DNA of 64,000 nt from Rhizobium sp. FKL33 (lineage in GTDB: Bacteria > Pseudomonadota > Alphaproteobacteria > Rhizobiales > Rhizobiaceae). The position numbers and the translations under genes were made by a program. The stretch lies in the NCBI RefSeq assembly GCF_005222915.1, contig NZ_STFX01000007.1, forward strand, positions 62,001-126,000, given 5' to 3'. A model generated the notes under the pieces. It saw only the letters and a list, made by a program, of their open reading frames with translations, did not search any database and was not told where the DNA came from. Positions 7,449-16,084 of this stretch are shown piece by piece (positions within the stretch are counted from its first letter, which is position 1; each line of letters starts with the position of its first letter).

Positions 7449-10124
7449 ATGCGCATGATCAGCGCGATTCCGGAACCTTGCGACGAGACCGCCATGAAAA
7501 GACTGTCCCTTCTCTCCCTGTTCCTCGCTTCTGCGCTGATGACGGCCCAAGGCGCGGCGCTGGCGCAAACGGCGCCACAGCCGGCTGTCGCGACCCAGCC
7601 CGCCGCCGCCCAGCCGTCGACCCAGCGCAATGTGGTGAAAAGCGCGGTCGACACGCTGCAGGAAGAGGTGCAGGCGAGCGTCAACAAGGCCGCCAGCGAT
7701 CTCGAAGCCCTGCGCGGCAAGGCCACGCGCTCGAATGACGACGATTCGGCGCTGTCGCTGCTGAAGCTGGAGGCCGATGTGCTGGCCGAGGATATCGCGG
7801 GCTCCACCGCCGACCTCGAAGCGCGTTATCAGGTGGTGACCAAGCGGCTTGAGGAACTCGGCCCCGCCCCCACCGACGGCAAGACCGAGGACAAGGCCGT
7901 CACCGACGACCGCAAGCGCCTGCAGGACGAAAAGGCTTCGATGAATTCGCTTCTGTCGGACGTCGATGCGCTGAAGACCGAAGTCGCCCGCGTCAGCGCC
8001 GAGATCACCGAGCGCCGCCGCACTCTGTTCACCGACACGTTGTTCCGCCGCATGCCGATCTCCAGCGATCTGCTCTCGGAAGCTTCAACGGCAGCGGTGA
8101 CACTGTCTGGACAGGTTCTCTCCGCGATGACAAATTCTCTGGAATTCATGTGGAATTTCAAGCGTGGCGGCTTCCTGATCGCGATTTTCGGGGCTTTTGT
8201 CGCCGCAGTGCTGTTCAGGCTGCCGCTCAAGCGAAAGCTGGCGCCGCTCGCCCATCGCGATCCCACCGTCCTCGATCCGCCCTATTTCCGTCGCGTGTCT
8301 GCGGGCTTTCTGTCGTTGATCGTGCCGACGGCGGCGGCCGGGGCCTTTGTGCTGACCTGCCTGATCATTCTCTACAATCTCAAGGTTCTGCGCGAGGATC
8401 TCTACGCCATCCTGGCCTCGGCGCTCTGGGCCAGCGTCGGCGTCTACTTCATCTGGAAACTGTCGCGCGCCATCTTCTCGCCGCTCAAGCCGCAATGGCG
8501 GCTGGTCGACATGACCGATCGCGGCGCCAATTGGCTGGTGACGATCGGCATGCTGCTCGCGGTCTTCAACGCGGTTTCTTCTGTGCTGACCCAGACCTTT
8601 ACGCAATTCAGCGCCCCGGTGTCGCTGAGCATCGTCAAGGGCATCGTCTCGGCGCTGTTGATCGGCGGCACGCTGATCGTCGGCTCCTTCATCAAGCCGC
8701 GCCTGCCCAAGGAAGAGGGCGGGCCGAGCCAGGCCTGGCCGATCTATGTGCGACTTTTGCTGCTGCTGACCGGCGCCGGGCAGATCCTGGCGGCGCTGTC
8801 GGGTTATATCGGACTGGCGCAATTCGTCTCCAGCCAGGTCATCGTCACCTCCACCATCATCGTGACGATGTATATCGGCTTCTCCGCCGCCCACGCCATT
8901 TCCGAAAGCGGCTCCTTCGCCCAGACCAATATGGGCGCGGCGATCGCCCGCCGGCACAATCTCGACGAGATCCGCATCGACCAGGTCGGCCTCGTCGTCG
9001 GCCTCGCCGGCTATGCGCTGGTGGTGCTGATCGGCGTTCCGCTGATCCTGTCGCAATGGGGCTTCCGCGCCGCCGACATCCTCGGCATGTTCGTGGATCT
9101 GTTCACCGAGATCCATATCGGCAATATCAGCATTTCGCTTCTGGGCATCTTCGCCGGCGTTCTGGTGTTCTTCGCCGGCCTGTTCGGCGCGCGCTGGTTC
9201 CAGCGCTGGCTCGACGGCAATGTGCTCGCCCGCTCGCAGATCGATGTCGGCGCGCGAAATTCGGTCAACACCGCGCTCGGTTACGCTGGCGTGGTGATCG
9301 CCGCCGTCATCGGCATTTCCGCCGCCGGCATCGATCTCTCCAGCCTCGCGCTGATCGCCTCCGCGCTGTCCCTCGGCATCGGTTTCGGCCTGCAGACCAT
9401 CGTGCAAAACTTCGTCTCTGGCCTGATCCTGCTCGCCGAGCGCCCGTTCCGGGTGGGCGACTGGATCGTCAACGGCAATGTCGAAGGCTTCGTGCGGCGT
9501 ATTTCGGTGCGCGCCACCGAAATCGAGACCTTTCGCAACCAGTCGGTCATCGTGCCGAATTCGCAGCTCATCAACGCCGCCGTCGGCAACTGGACGCTGC
9601 GCAACAAGCTGGCGCGCTCGGAAATCCCGGTCACCGTCGCCTATGGCTCCGAGCCTCGCAAGGTGATGGACATCATGCTGGAGGTGGCGCGCAACCAGCC
9701 GCTGGTCTTGACCATGCCGGAGCCGCATGTGGAATTCGTCCGCTATGGCGACGCAGGCCTCGATTTCGAACTGCGCTTCTACCTCGCCGATCTCTTCACC
9801 GGCATGGGCGTGCGCAACGACATCCGCATCGAACTTCTCGAACGCTTCAAGGAAGAAGGCGTGGAGCTGCCGGTTCCCCGCCAGATCCTCACCATCGGCC
9901 GCGAACCCGGACTTTCCAACGCCGAACTGGCCCAGGCGCTGCGCGGCGAAGGCATGACTGATGACGAAGCTCAGGCGCTCGCCCGCGCCCGCGACGGCGT
10001 GCGCAAACGCGCCGAAGACGCCGCCCGCGACATAGACCAGGTCGCCGGCGCACGCCACAGCCACCACAACCATCGCGACGACGAGGATGCAGACGGTGGG
10101 GACGGCGACGACGACGGGCGTTGA
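7449..10124 (+). CDS. Large MscS-family mechanosensitive channel (DUF3772 type)
   Basis: About 891 aa. An N-terminal signal peptide is followed by a coiled-coil-rich periplasmic region (~30-210, DUF3772-like), several transmembrane helices, and the MscS pore/beta module at about residues 640-800 (GFGLQTIVQNFVSGLILL, then RPFRVGDWI and VPNSQL). The C-terminus is an unusual His/Asp-rich tail (HSHHNHRDDEDADGG). The family releases solutes on hypo-osmotic shock. Two starts are possible: ATG 7449 has a good GGAAGGGG site, while ATG 7494 gives a cleaner signal peptide (MKRLSLLSLFLASALM). Confidence 0.87.
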   Translation: MRMISAIPEPCDETAMKRLSLLSLFLASALMTAQGAALAQTAPQPAVATQPAAAQPSTQRNVVKSAVDTLQEEVQASVNKAASDLEALRGKATRSNDDDSALSLLKLEADVLAEDIAGSTADLEARYQVVTKRLEELGPAPTDGKTEDKAVTDDRKRLQDEKASMNSLLSDVDALKTEVARVSAEITERRRTLFTDTLFRRMPISSDLLSEASTAAVTLSGQVLSAMTNSLEFMWNFKRGGFLIAIFGAFVAAVLFRLPLKRKLAPLAHRDPTVLDPPYFRRVSAGFLSLIVPTAAAGAFVLTCLIILYNLKVLREDLYAILASALWASVGVYFIWKLSRAIFSPLKPQWRLVDMTDRGANWLVTIGMLLAVFNAVSSVLTQTFTQFSAPVSLSIVKGIVSALLIGGTLIVGSFIKPRLPKEEGGPSQAWPIYVRLLLLLTGAGQILAALSGYIGLAQFVSSQVIVTSTIIVTMYIGFSAAHAISESGSFAQTNMGAAIARRHNLDEIRIDQVGLVVGLAGYALVVLIGVPLILSQWGFRAADILGMFVDLFTEIHIGNISISLLGIFAGVLVFFAGLFGARWFQRWLDGNVLARSQIDVGARNSVNTALGYAGVVIAAVIGISAAGIDLSSLALIASALSLGIGFGLQTIVQNFVSGLILLAERPFRVGDWIVNGNVEGFVRRISVRATEIETFRNQSVIVPNSQLINAAVGNWTLRNKLARSEIPVTVAYGSEPRKVMDIMLEVARNQPLVLTMPEPHVEFVRYGDAGLDFELRFYLADLFTGMGVRNDIRIELLERFKEEGVELPVPRQILTIGREPGLSNAELAQALRGEGMTDDEAQALARARDGVRKRAEDAARDIDQVAGARHSHHNHRDDEDADGGDGDDDGR

Positions 10125-10180
10125 CGGACGCGCGGACGCCGTTTCAGGCGTTACGGCGCATTGAGCAAGGCCGTGCGCCG

Positions 10181-10312
10181 CCCCTTCCCCCCTGCCGCCA
10201 CCTTCTCCCCGCGCCTGCGGGGCGAAGGAGGATGTGGCGAGGTCGGCGCTCCATCCCCCTTCTCCCCGTCATACGGGGAGAAGGTGGCGGCAGCCGGATG
10301 AGCAAGGGGCCG
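10181..10312. repeat. GC-rich intergenic inverted repeat (second family)
   Basis: Two diverged inverted copies of an element with the core GCCGCCACCTTCTCCCCG face each other between convergent genes; the right copy carries a CTTCTCCCCGTC/ATACGGGGAGAAG hairpin at about 10260-10282. The region 10125-10357 contains no other feature. It may serve as a bidirectional terminator. Confidence 0.7.
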
Positions 10313-10357
10313 GGCAGAACATTCACGCCCAACCGCAGCACACCTTACGACCTCCCC

Positions 10358-11299
10358 TCAAAACCACTCTTTCGCCTGCGCCGCCGTGACATTTCCGCCG
10401 CAGAGCGGCGTCGCCAACCTGAGCCCCTGCAGCGACGCTCTGTCCTTCAGGATCGCCGCCAGTCCCGCCGAGCCGGCGGGCTCAACGATGCGGGTCCATT
10501 CATCCCGGGCGAAGCGCATGGCGGCGAGGATCTCGTCGTCGTCGACCAGCACGACCTCATCAATCGTGTCTTTCAGCCATTCCACCGCCTCCGGCACCGG
10601 TTCGCGCACGGCGATGCCGTCGGCGATGGTGTTGGCGGAGCGCGTCGAGACGGGATGGCCGGCCTGATGCGACAGCGCCATGCAGGGCGCGCCTTTGGCC
10701 GCCACCGCGATCACCCGCGTCTCGGGCGACCGCGCCTTGAGCCAGGCGCCCATGCCGGCGGCGAGCGCGCCATTGCCGAGCGGCAGATAGACCCGGTCGA
10801 GGCGCCCTGCGACCTCTGTCAGTTCCAGCGCGATCGTGCCGGCGCCCTCGGCGATCTCGGCGGACGCGCCGTCTTCGACAAAGACATGGCCCGAAGCGTG
10901 GGCGAAAGCGCGGCCAGCCTGTTTGGCGGCGTCGAAATCCTCGCCTTCGAGCCGGACCTCGGCGCCGAAGCGCCGCATGGCCTCGATCTTCAGGGGATTG
11001 GCGTTGACGCTGGCAAACACCGTCAGCGCCCGGCCCGAACGCGCCGCGTTATAGGCGAGGCCCTGGCCGAAATTGCCGGCCGACGCCGTCACCAGCGGGC
11101 CGTCGCCGGGATGCGCGGCCAGGAAATAGCCCGTGCCGCGGCCCTTGAAGCTGCGGATCGGATTGTCGGTCTCGTCCTTGGCGATGAGGTCGAAACCCAG
11201 CGCCTGCGAGGCGAGAACAGGCGAATGAAGAAAGACGGGATCGATGCGGCCCATGGCCTCGACGATGCGGTCTGCGGAAAGTTGTCTGTGCTTTGTCAT
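10358..11299 (-). CDS. PLP-dependent threonine/serine dehydratase-like enzyme
   Basis: 313 aa fold-type II PLP enzyme. The Schiff-base lysine is Lys52 in RSFKGRG, the substrate-loop SAGNFGQG lies at ~73-80, a phosphate-binding glycine-rich stretch PLGNGALAAG is mid-protein, and CGGN is near the C-terminus. The length suits catabolic (single-domain) threonine dehydratases or related ammonia-lyases; no ACT regulatory domain is present. It is divergent from an Lrp-family regulator, which often controls such amino-acid catabolic genes. Confidence 0.85.
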   Translation of the reverse strand: MTKHRQLSADRIVEAMGRIDPVFLHSPVLASQALGFDLIAKDETDNPIRSFKGRGTGYFLAAHPGDGPLVTASAGNFGQGLAYNAARSGRALTVFASVNANPLKIEAMRRFGAEVRLEGEDFDAAKQAGRAFAHASGHVFVEDGASAEIAEGAGTIALELTEVAGRLDRVYLPLGNGALAAGMGAWLKARSPETRVIAVAAKGAPCMALSHQAGHPVSTRSANTIADGIAVREPVPEAVEWLKDTIDEVVLVDDDEILAAMRFARDEWTRIVEPAGSAGLAAILKDRASLQGLRLATPLCGGNVTAAQAKEWF

Positions 11300-11320
11300 A
11301 GAGACAGGATAGAAAAGACC

Positions 11321-11339
11321 CGCGCGGAGTGACCGCGCG
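11321..11339. promoter_or_regulatory. Perfect 7-bp inverted repeat in the dehydratase/Lrp divergence
   Basis: CGCGCGG and CCGCGCG flank a 5-base centre (AGTGA) between the divergent dehydratase and Lrp genes. It is a candidate Lrp operator or leader hairpin. Confidence 0.4.
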
Positions 11340-11388
11340 ACTGCGGAGATCGACGCCGAAATTCCGCGTCCAACAGGAGTTTTCCGCC

Positions 11389-11823
11389 GTGGATGAGATC
11401 GACCAGACCATTCTCGACCTGCTGCAGGAGAATGCCGACCAGCCCGCCAAGCGCATCGCCGACCGCGTCGGCCTCTCCCCCTCCGCCGTCGAGCGCCGTA
11501 TCGCCAGGCTCAAGCAATCAGGCGTGATCCAGAAGATCGCCGCCGTCATCGACCCCAAGGCGGTGGGCCGCGGCCTGACCGTGCTGGTGGAGCTCGACAT
11601 CCAGAACGAACACCGCCACACGCTCGACGCCTTCCAGGCCTGGGCCGTGAAAGCGCCGGAAGTTCAGGCCTGCTGGTATGTCACCGGCGACATGGACTAT
11701 GTGCTGCAACTTGCGGTGCGCGATCTCGACGAGTATAACGACTTCATAGACCGGATGATGCGCGAGCAGCAGGGGCTGGTGCGAAAGTATAAGAGTTTGA
11801 TTGCGTTGAAGGTGGTGAAGTGA
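11389..11823 (+). CDS. Lrp/AsnC-family transcriptional regulator
   Basis: 144 aa. Residues 1-60 are the winged helix-turn-helix of the family (MDEIDQTILDLLQ opening, then LSPSAVERRIARLKQSGVI), and 65-144 the RAM/AsnC effector-binding domain. The GTG at 11389 is chosen because it gives the family-typical MDxID opening and has AGGAG nine bases upstream; a GTG at 11329 would add 20 unlikely residues. It is divergent from the PLP dehydratase and probably senses an amino acid related to that enzyme's substrate. Confidence 0.9.
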   Translation: MDEIDQTILDLLQENADQPAKRIADRVGLSPSAVERRIARLKQSGVIQKIAAVIDPKAVGRGLTVLVELDIQNEHRHTLDAFQAWAVKAPEVQACWYVTGDMDYVLQLAVRDLDEYNDFIDRMMREQQGLVRKYKSLIALKVVK

Positions 11824-11922
11824 TTCAGCCACTTCAGAAAAGCATGCATTAGATATATTTAATCAATATTTCTAAATTATACTCGCACCCCTATCCACAA
11901 AAACGACAATAAAACATGAAAA

Positions 11923-13482
11923 TCAACTTGAAATCAAAGCTTTTCTAACAGAAAGATGAAGCACAAATCTCTGATCCATTATTGGATCAGCGGCACCTCG
12001 AAAACTCCAAACATCACGAACTTTCGAATATCCGTGCTCTTTTATTTCAAACTGATTCCCAATCATTCCAACCCTAAATAAAAGACGGACTATTTCGTTG
12101 ATACCGTAATCTCTTAGAAGATTCCTAGCAGATTTATCTTTAACCGCAGCATCTCTAAGTCTGATTTCCAGATCATTTACTGTAAAAGCAAAATGCTTTC
12201 CGCGGAACATCCCTAAAATTGCGGCCTTCGAGGATTCATCAAATGATGCTGATATTTCTTCGGTAAATTCCTCGAGCATCGCTTCACCAAAAGAATTCTC
12301 CGATGACAGAAAGTCAGCCGAAGAAATGCTACTCTTTCCAAAAGCCAATTCAGCAGCGGCTTTTAAACGAAGCAGAACTCCTCTCGGTCTATGAAGGCCA
12401 GCATCCAATAGATATCTTCGAATATCCTTCTGACCAACAAAATCAGGCAAATAAACAGACAACGGGTCGCCACTCTGAGAGCCACAATATTCTATCTCGG
12501 ATAGGCGTATTTTATTTTCAAATATATTTACAACAGGATGATTATCTATATTATCATTATACCAATTTAAATTTACCCCAAACGCATCTATAATCTTCCC
12601 CAATTCTTGTGTTGTAAGTTTTATTGAGCCAAGTATTTCAGATCTAAGAGTAGCATAAACATTTACATCGAGGCCCGCCTCAGAAAAGTGATTATTCATA
12701 TTATAAGCTGCGAACAGAAGATCTCGAACCAGCCTTCGATCCCGATTCCCATCTCCATCGTCACTCATAAAAAATTCTAGCTCGTCGAAGTACAATCGCA
12801 CAGACCTATCATGCTTTAGCTTAATCATGCGAAGAGAATGAATAATAATCCTCACAAGATCGAGAAGCTGCATCCTACCTTCGGCTGTACGTCTTGCCTC
12901 AACTTCTGCCCCAAGCTCTGACTTCAAAGCTCCGAAATCTACAGAAACCTTTATTGATCCTTTCGCACGCTCAACATACATCTTATCGTAAATAGTATTG
13001 AACTTATGATTATCAACCTCAAGCAAAACAGAAATATCTCTATAAACATCCAAGCCCGAAAGAACAGCATCGGATGGTATCAATCTAAATACATTTTTGA
13101 GAATATACCATTCCCAAACAGTCTTATAGTCAGCATCTGGACGAACACTGTGTTGATCCTCGACAACGATGATATTCGTCATTTTATCGAGAGCGTCCCT
13201 GTCCTCCTTACGGATATGCGACTTGAATAGCACTAAACCACTATAAGCCGGATTTTGATGACGCCGCAAATGGAGCATCAGAGTTGTTTTGCCACTGCCC
13301 TTTGGGCCAACAATAAAAGTCCGAGCCCCCGAATTTAGCTCATTCAGCTTTATGCGTGGTGGCACAACAAATGCATTGTCCAGTATACTGGATCCCTGTT
13401 TATCCTGCTTAATGAACTCGTGAAATGCATCACGTTCCCCGAACTGCAATTCTTCAATTGGAATAGGGATATGATGGTTCAT
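11923..13482 (-). CDS. Orphan AT-rich P-loop ATPase, probably acquired
   Basis: 519 aa. Walker A GPKGSGKTT is at residues 59-67 and Walker B YFDELEFF at 231-238 (Asp233, Glu234). The rest is alpha-helical with no recognised enzyme domain. It resembles lone prokaryotic P-loop ATPases such as the Sll1717-type group, but I do not recognise a precise family. Codon use is strikingly A/T-ending, unlike every neighbour, and the flanks at 11824-11922 and 13483-13600 are also AT-rich, so the gene was probably gained by transfer. No integrase, tRNA or partner gene is beside it. ATG 13482 is preferred (GGGGAA eight bases upstream) over a TTG at 13518. A defence role is possible but is inference. Confidence 0.8.
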   Translation of the reverse strand: MNHHIPIPIEELQFGERDAFHEFIKQDKQGSSILDNAFVVPPRIKLNELNSGARTFIVGPKGSGKTTLMLHLRRHQNPAYSGLVLFKSHIRKEDRDALDKMTNIIVVEDQHSVRPDADYKTVWEWYILKNVFRLIPSDAVLSGLDVYRDISVLLEVDNHKFNTIYDKMYVERAKGSIKVSVDFGALKSELGAEVEARRTAEGRMQLLDLVRIIIHSLRMIKLKHDRSVRLYFDELEFFMSDDGDGNRDRRLVRDLLFAAYNMNNHFSEAGLDVNVYATLRSEILGSIKLTTQELGKIIDAFGVNLNWYNDNIDNHPVVNIFENKIRLSEIEYCGSQSGDPLSVYLPDFVGQKDIRRYLLDAGLHRPRGVLLRLKAAAELAFGKSSISSADFLSSENSFGEAMLEEFTEEISASFDESSKAAILGMFRGKHFAFTVNDLEIRLRDAAVKDKSARNLLRDYGINEIVRLLFRVGMIGNQFEIKEHGYSKVRDVWSFRGAADPIMDQRFVLHLSVRKALISS

Positions 13483-13531
13483 TGAAATTCCCCGAAGACA
13501 AATATTGCTATCGAACAAAGATCAAAATCGG

Positions 13532-13547
13532 ACCTGCATTGACAGGT
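13532..13547. promoter_or_regulatory. Inverted repeat ACCTG-N6-CAGGT upstream of the orphan ATPase
   Basis: A perfect 5-bp inverted repeat lies about 50-65 bases upstream of the ATPase start, in its probable promoter region. It may be an operator; the evidence is only the symmetry and position. Confidence 0.3.
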
Positions 13548-13630
13548 GTTCCCACCAATTGTCTACAACGATTGGATGAAATTTCAAGCCCTCCACCCTT
13601 GAATGTCTGCACATCGCGGTGAATTGCCTT

Positions 13631-16084
13631 CTACCCTCTCACCCGCTCCGCCTTCGCATCATACATCGCCGCCAGCGACGCCTTCGCCTTCACCCTCACC
13701 CCGGCAATCTCCACCTCGTAACGTGACGCCAGCACCTCCGCCTCGCTCTCGCCCTCACACGGCACATAGCCCAGGCCTACGGCGCCGCCGAGGTGGTGGC
13801 CGTAATTGCCTGATGTGATGGTGGAGACGATCTGGCCGTCGCGGACCAGCGCTTCGTTGTGGAAGAGCAGCGGCTCGGGGTCTTCGAGCAGGAATTGCAC
13901 GAGGCGACGCGAGAGGCCTTTGTCCTGTTTCGCCAGCACCGCGTCGCGGCCGATGAAATCGGGTTTCGCCGTCTTCACCGCAAAGCCGAGGCCGGCTTCG
14001 AGCACATGGTCCTCGTCGGTGATGTCATGGCCGAAATGGCGATAGGCTTTCTCGATGCGGCAGGAATCCAGCGTATGCAGGCCGCAGAGTTTGAGGCCGT
14101 GCGCCGCGCCCTCCGCCTCGATCGTCTCGAACACATGCGCGGCCTGATCTGCGGAGACATAGAGCTCCCAGCCGAGTTCGCCGACATAGGTGACACGATG
14201 GGCGCGGGCCAGCCCCATGCCGATCTCGATCTCGCGCGCCGTGCCGAAGGGATGGGCGGCGTTGGAAAAATCGTCGGGGCTGACGGCGGAGAGCAGATCG
14301 CGCGATTTCGGCCCCATGACGCAGAGCACCGCCTCACCCGCCGTGACATCGGTGATAACGACGAATTCGTCGCGGAGATGCTTGCGCAGCCAGGCGAGAT
14401 CGCGCTGCAGCGTCGCGCCGGGCACGACGAGCAGGAAGGCGGTCTCCGAGAGCCGCGTGACGGTGAGATCGCTCTCGATGCCGCCCCGCGCATTCAGCAT
14501 CTGGGTGTAGACGATGCGGCCCACGGGCACATCGATCTGGTTGGCGCAGAGGCGGTTGAGGAAGGCCATCGCGTCGCGGCCCTCGACGCGGATCTTGCCG
14601 AAGCTCGACATGTCGAACAGCCCGACGCCGTGGCGGACAGCGAGATGTTCGCGGCGCTGATTGTCGAACCAGTTCTGCCGGCCCCAGCTATAGCGGTATT
14701 CGCGCTCCTGCCCCGGCTCGGCGAACCAGTTGGCCCGCTCATTGCCGGCCACCTCGCCGAACACCGCGCCCCGCGCCTTGAGATGTTCATGCAGAGGCGA
14801 GCGGCGCACGCCGCGGGCCGTATCCATCTGGCGATAGGGATAGTGATCGGCATAGAGCAGGCCGAGCGTTTCCGACACGCGTTCGCGCAGGTAAGCGCGA
14901 TTGCGCTGGAAGGGCTGGGCGCGGCGGATATCCACCTCCCAGAGATCGAAAGGCGGCTCGCCATCGTTCATCCACTGCGCCAGCGCCATGCCGGCGCCGC
15001 CGGAGGAAACGATGCCGATGGAATTATAGCCCGCCGCGACCCAATAGCCCTTCAGTTCCGGCGCCTCGCCGAGATAATAGCGGTCGTCGGGGGTGAAGCT
15101 TTCCGGGCCGTTGAAGAAGGTGTGGATGCCCGCCGTCTCCAGCATCGGCAGGCGATTGACCGCCATTTCCAGGATCGGCTGGAAATGGTCGAAATCCTCC
15201 GGCAGCTGGTCGAAGCAAAAATCGGCGCGGATCGCCTCGCCCTTCGGCGGCCAGGGTTTTGCCTTGAGCTCGAAGGCGCCCACCAGCATCTTGCCGGCGT
15301 CTTCTTTGTAATAGGTGCATTCATCCGGCACGCGCAGCACCGGCAATTGTTTCAGACCCGCGATCGGCTCGGTGACGATGTAGAAATGCTCGCAGGCATG
15401 CAGCGGCACGGTGACACCGGATTGACGCGCGAAATCGCGCCCCCACATGCCCGCGGCGTTGACGACATTCTCGGTCTCGATCGTATAGACCTCGCCGTCC
15501 TGCTCGCAAGTCACGCCGGTCACGCGGCCGTCTTTGGTGGTGACGCCGGTGACGATGACGCCCTCGATCACCTGCGCGCCATTCTGCCGCGCGCCCTTGG
15601 CGAGCGCCATGGCGATATTGGCGGGATCGCATTGCCCGTCGAGCGGCAAATGCACGGCGGCCCTCACATCCGCTACATTCAGATGCGGATACATCTCCTT
15701 GACTTCGCTGGGCGAAATCTCGCGCACATCGACATTGAAGGCGCGGGCCAGCGAGGCCTGGCGGTAGATCTCCTGCTTGCGCGCCTCGGTCAGCGCCACG
15801 GTCATAGAGCCGTTCTGCTTCATGCCGGTGCCGATGCCGGTCTCGGCTTCGAGCTTGACATAGAGGTCGGCGGAATATTTGGCGAGCCGGGTCATGTTTT
15901 GGCTGGCGCGCAACTGGCCGATCAGGCCGGCCGCATGCCAGGTGGTGCCGCAGGTCAGCTGCTTGCGTTCGAGCAGCACCACATCGGTCCAGCCGAGCTT
16001 GGCGAGATGATAGGCGACCGAGCAACCGGAGACGCCGCCGCCGATGATGACGGCGCGGGCCTTGGACGGAATGGGCTTTTTCAT
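13631..16084 (-). CDS. Dimethylglycine/sarcosine dehydrogenase-like flavoprotein with GcvT domain
   Basis: 817 aa. Residues ~10-400 are an FAD-dependent DAO-fold oxidoreductase: dinucleotide motif IIGGGVSG at 13-20, and His50 in GTTWHAAG, which corresponds to the histidine that carries covalent FAD in mitochondrial DMGDH. Residues ~430-810 are the aminomethyltransferase (GcvT) folate-binding module. The expected reaction is oxidative N-demethylation of a methylated glycine with transfer of the one-carbon unit to tetrahydrofolate. Its start overlaps the stop of the upstream paralogue by four bases (ATGA), so the two are translationally coupled. Confidence 0.87.
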   Translation of the reverse strand: MKKPIPSKARAVIIGGGVSGCSVAYHLAKLGWTDVVLLERKQLTCGTTWHAAGLIGQLRASQNMTRLAKYSADLYVKLEAETGIGTGMKQNGSMTVALTEARKQEIYRQASLARAFNVDVREISPSEVKEMYPHLNVADVRAAVHLPLDGQCDPANIAMALAKGARQNGAQVIEGVIVTGVTTKDGRVTGVTCEQDGEVYTIETENVVNAAGMWGRDFARQSGVTVPLHACEHFYIVTEPIAGLKQLPVLRVPDECTYYKEDAGKMLVGAFELKAKPWPPKGEAIRADFCFDQLPEDFDHFQPILEMAVNRLPMLETAGIHTFFNGPESFTPDDRYYLGEAPELKGYWVAAGYNSIGIVSSGGAGMALAQWMNDGEPPFDLWEVDIRRAQPFQRNRAYLRERVSETLGLLYADHYPYRQMDTARGVRRSPLHEHLKARGAVFGEVAGNERANWFAEPGQEREYRYSWGRQNWFDNQRREHLAVRHGVGLFDMSSFGKIRVEGRDAMAFLNRLCANQIDVPVGRIVYTQMLNARGGIESDLTVTRLSETAFLLVVPGATLQRDLAWLRKHLRDEFVVITDVTAGEAVLCVMGPKSRDLLSAVSPDDFSNAAHPFGTAREIEIGMGLARAHRVTYVGELGWELYVSADQAAHVFETIEAEGAAHGLKLCGLHTLDSCRIEKAYRHFGHDITDEDHVLEAGLGFAVKTAKPDFIGRDAVLAKQDKGLSRRLVQFLLEDPEPLLFHNEALVRDGQIVSTITSGNYGHHLGGAVGLGYVPCEGESEAEVLASRYEVEIAGVRVKAKASLAAMYDAKAERVRG

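Noticed and set aside
8085-10073. Long open frame antisense to the MscS gene
   Set aside because: It is a by-product of GC-rich codon use on the other strand; composition is Asp/Gln/His/Arg-rich without any domain, and the sense frame is a clear MscS channel.
11329-11388. Upstream GTG start for the Lrp regulator
   Set aside because: It adds 20 residues not typical of the family, overlaps the palindrome, and lacks a ribosome-binding site; GTG 11389 has AGGAG.
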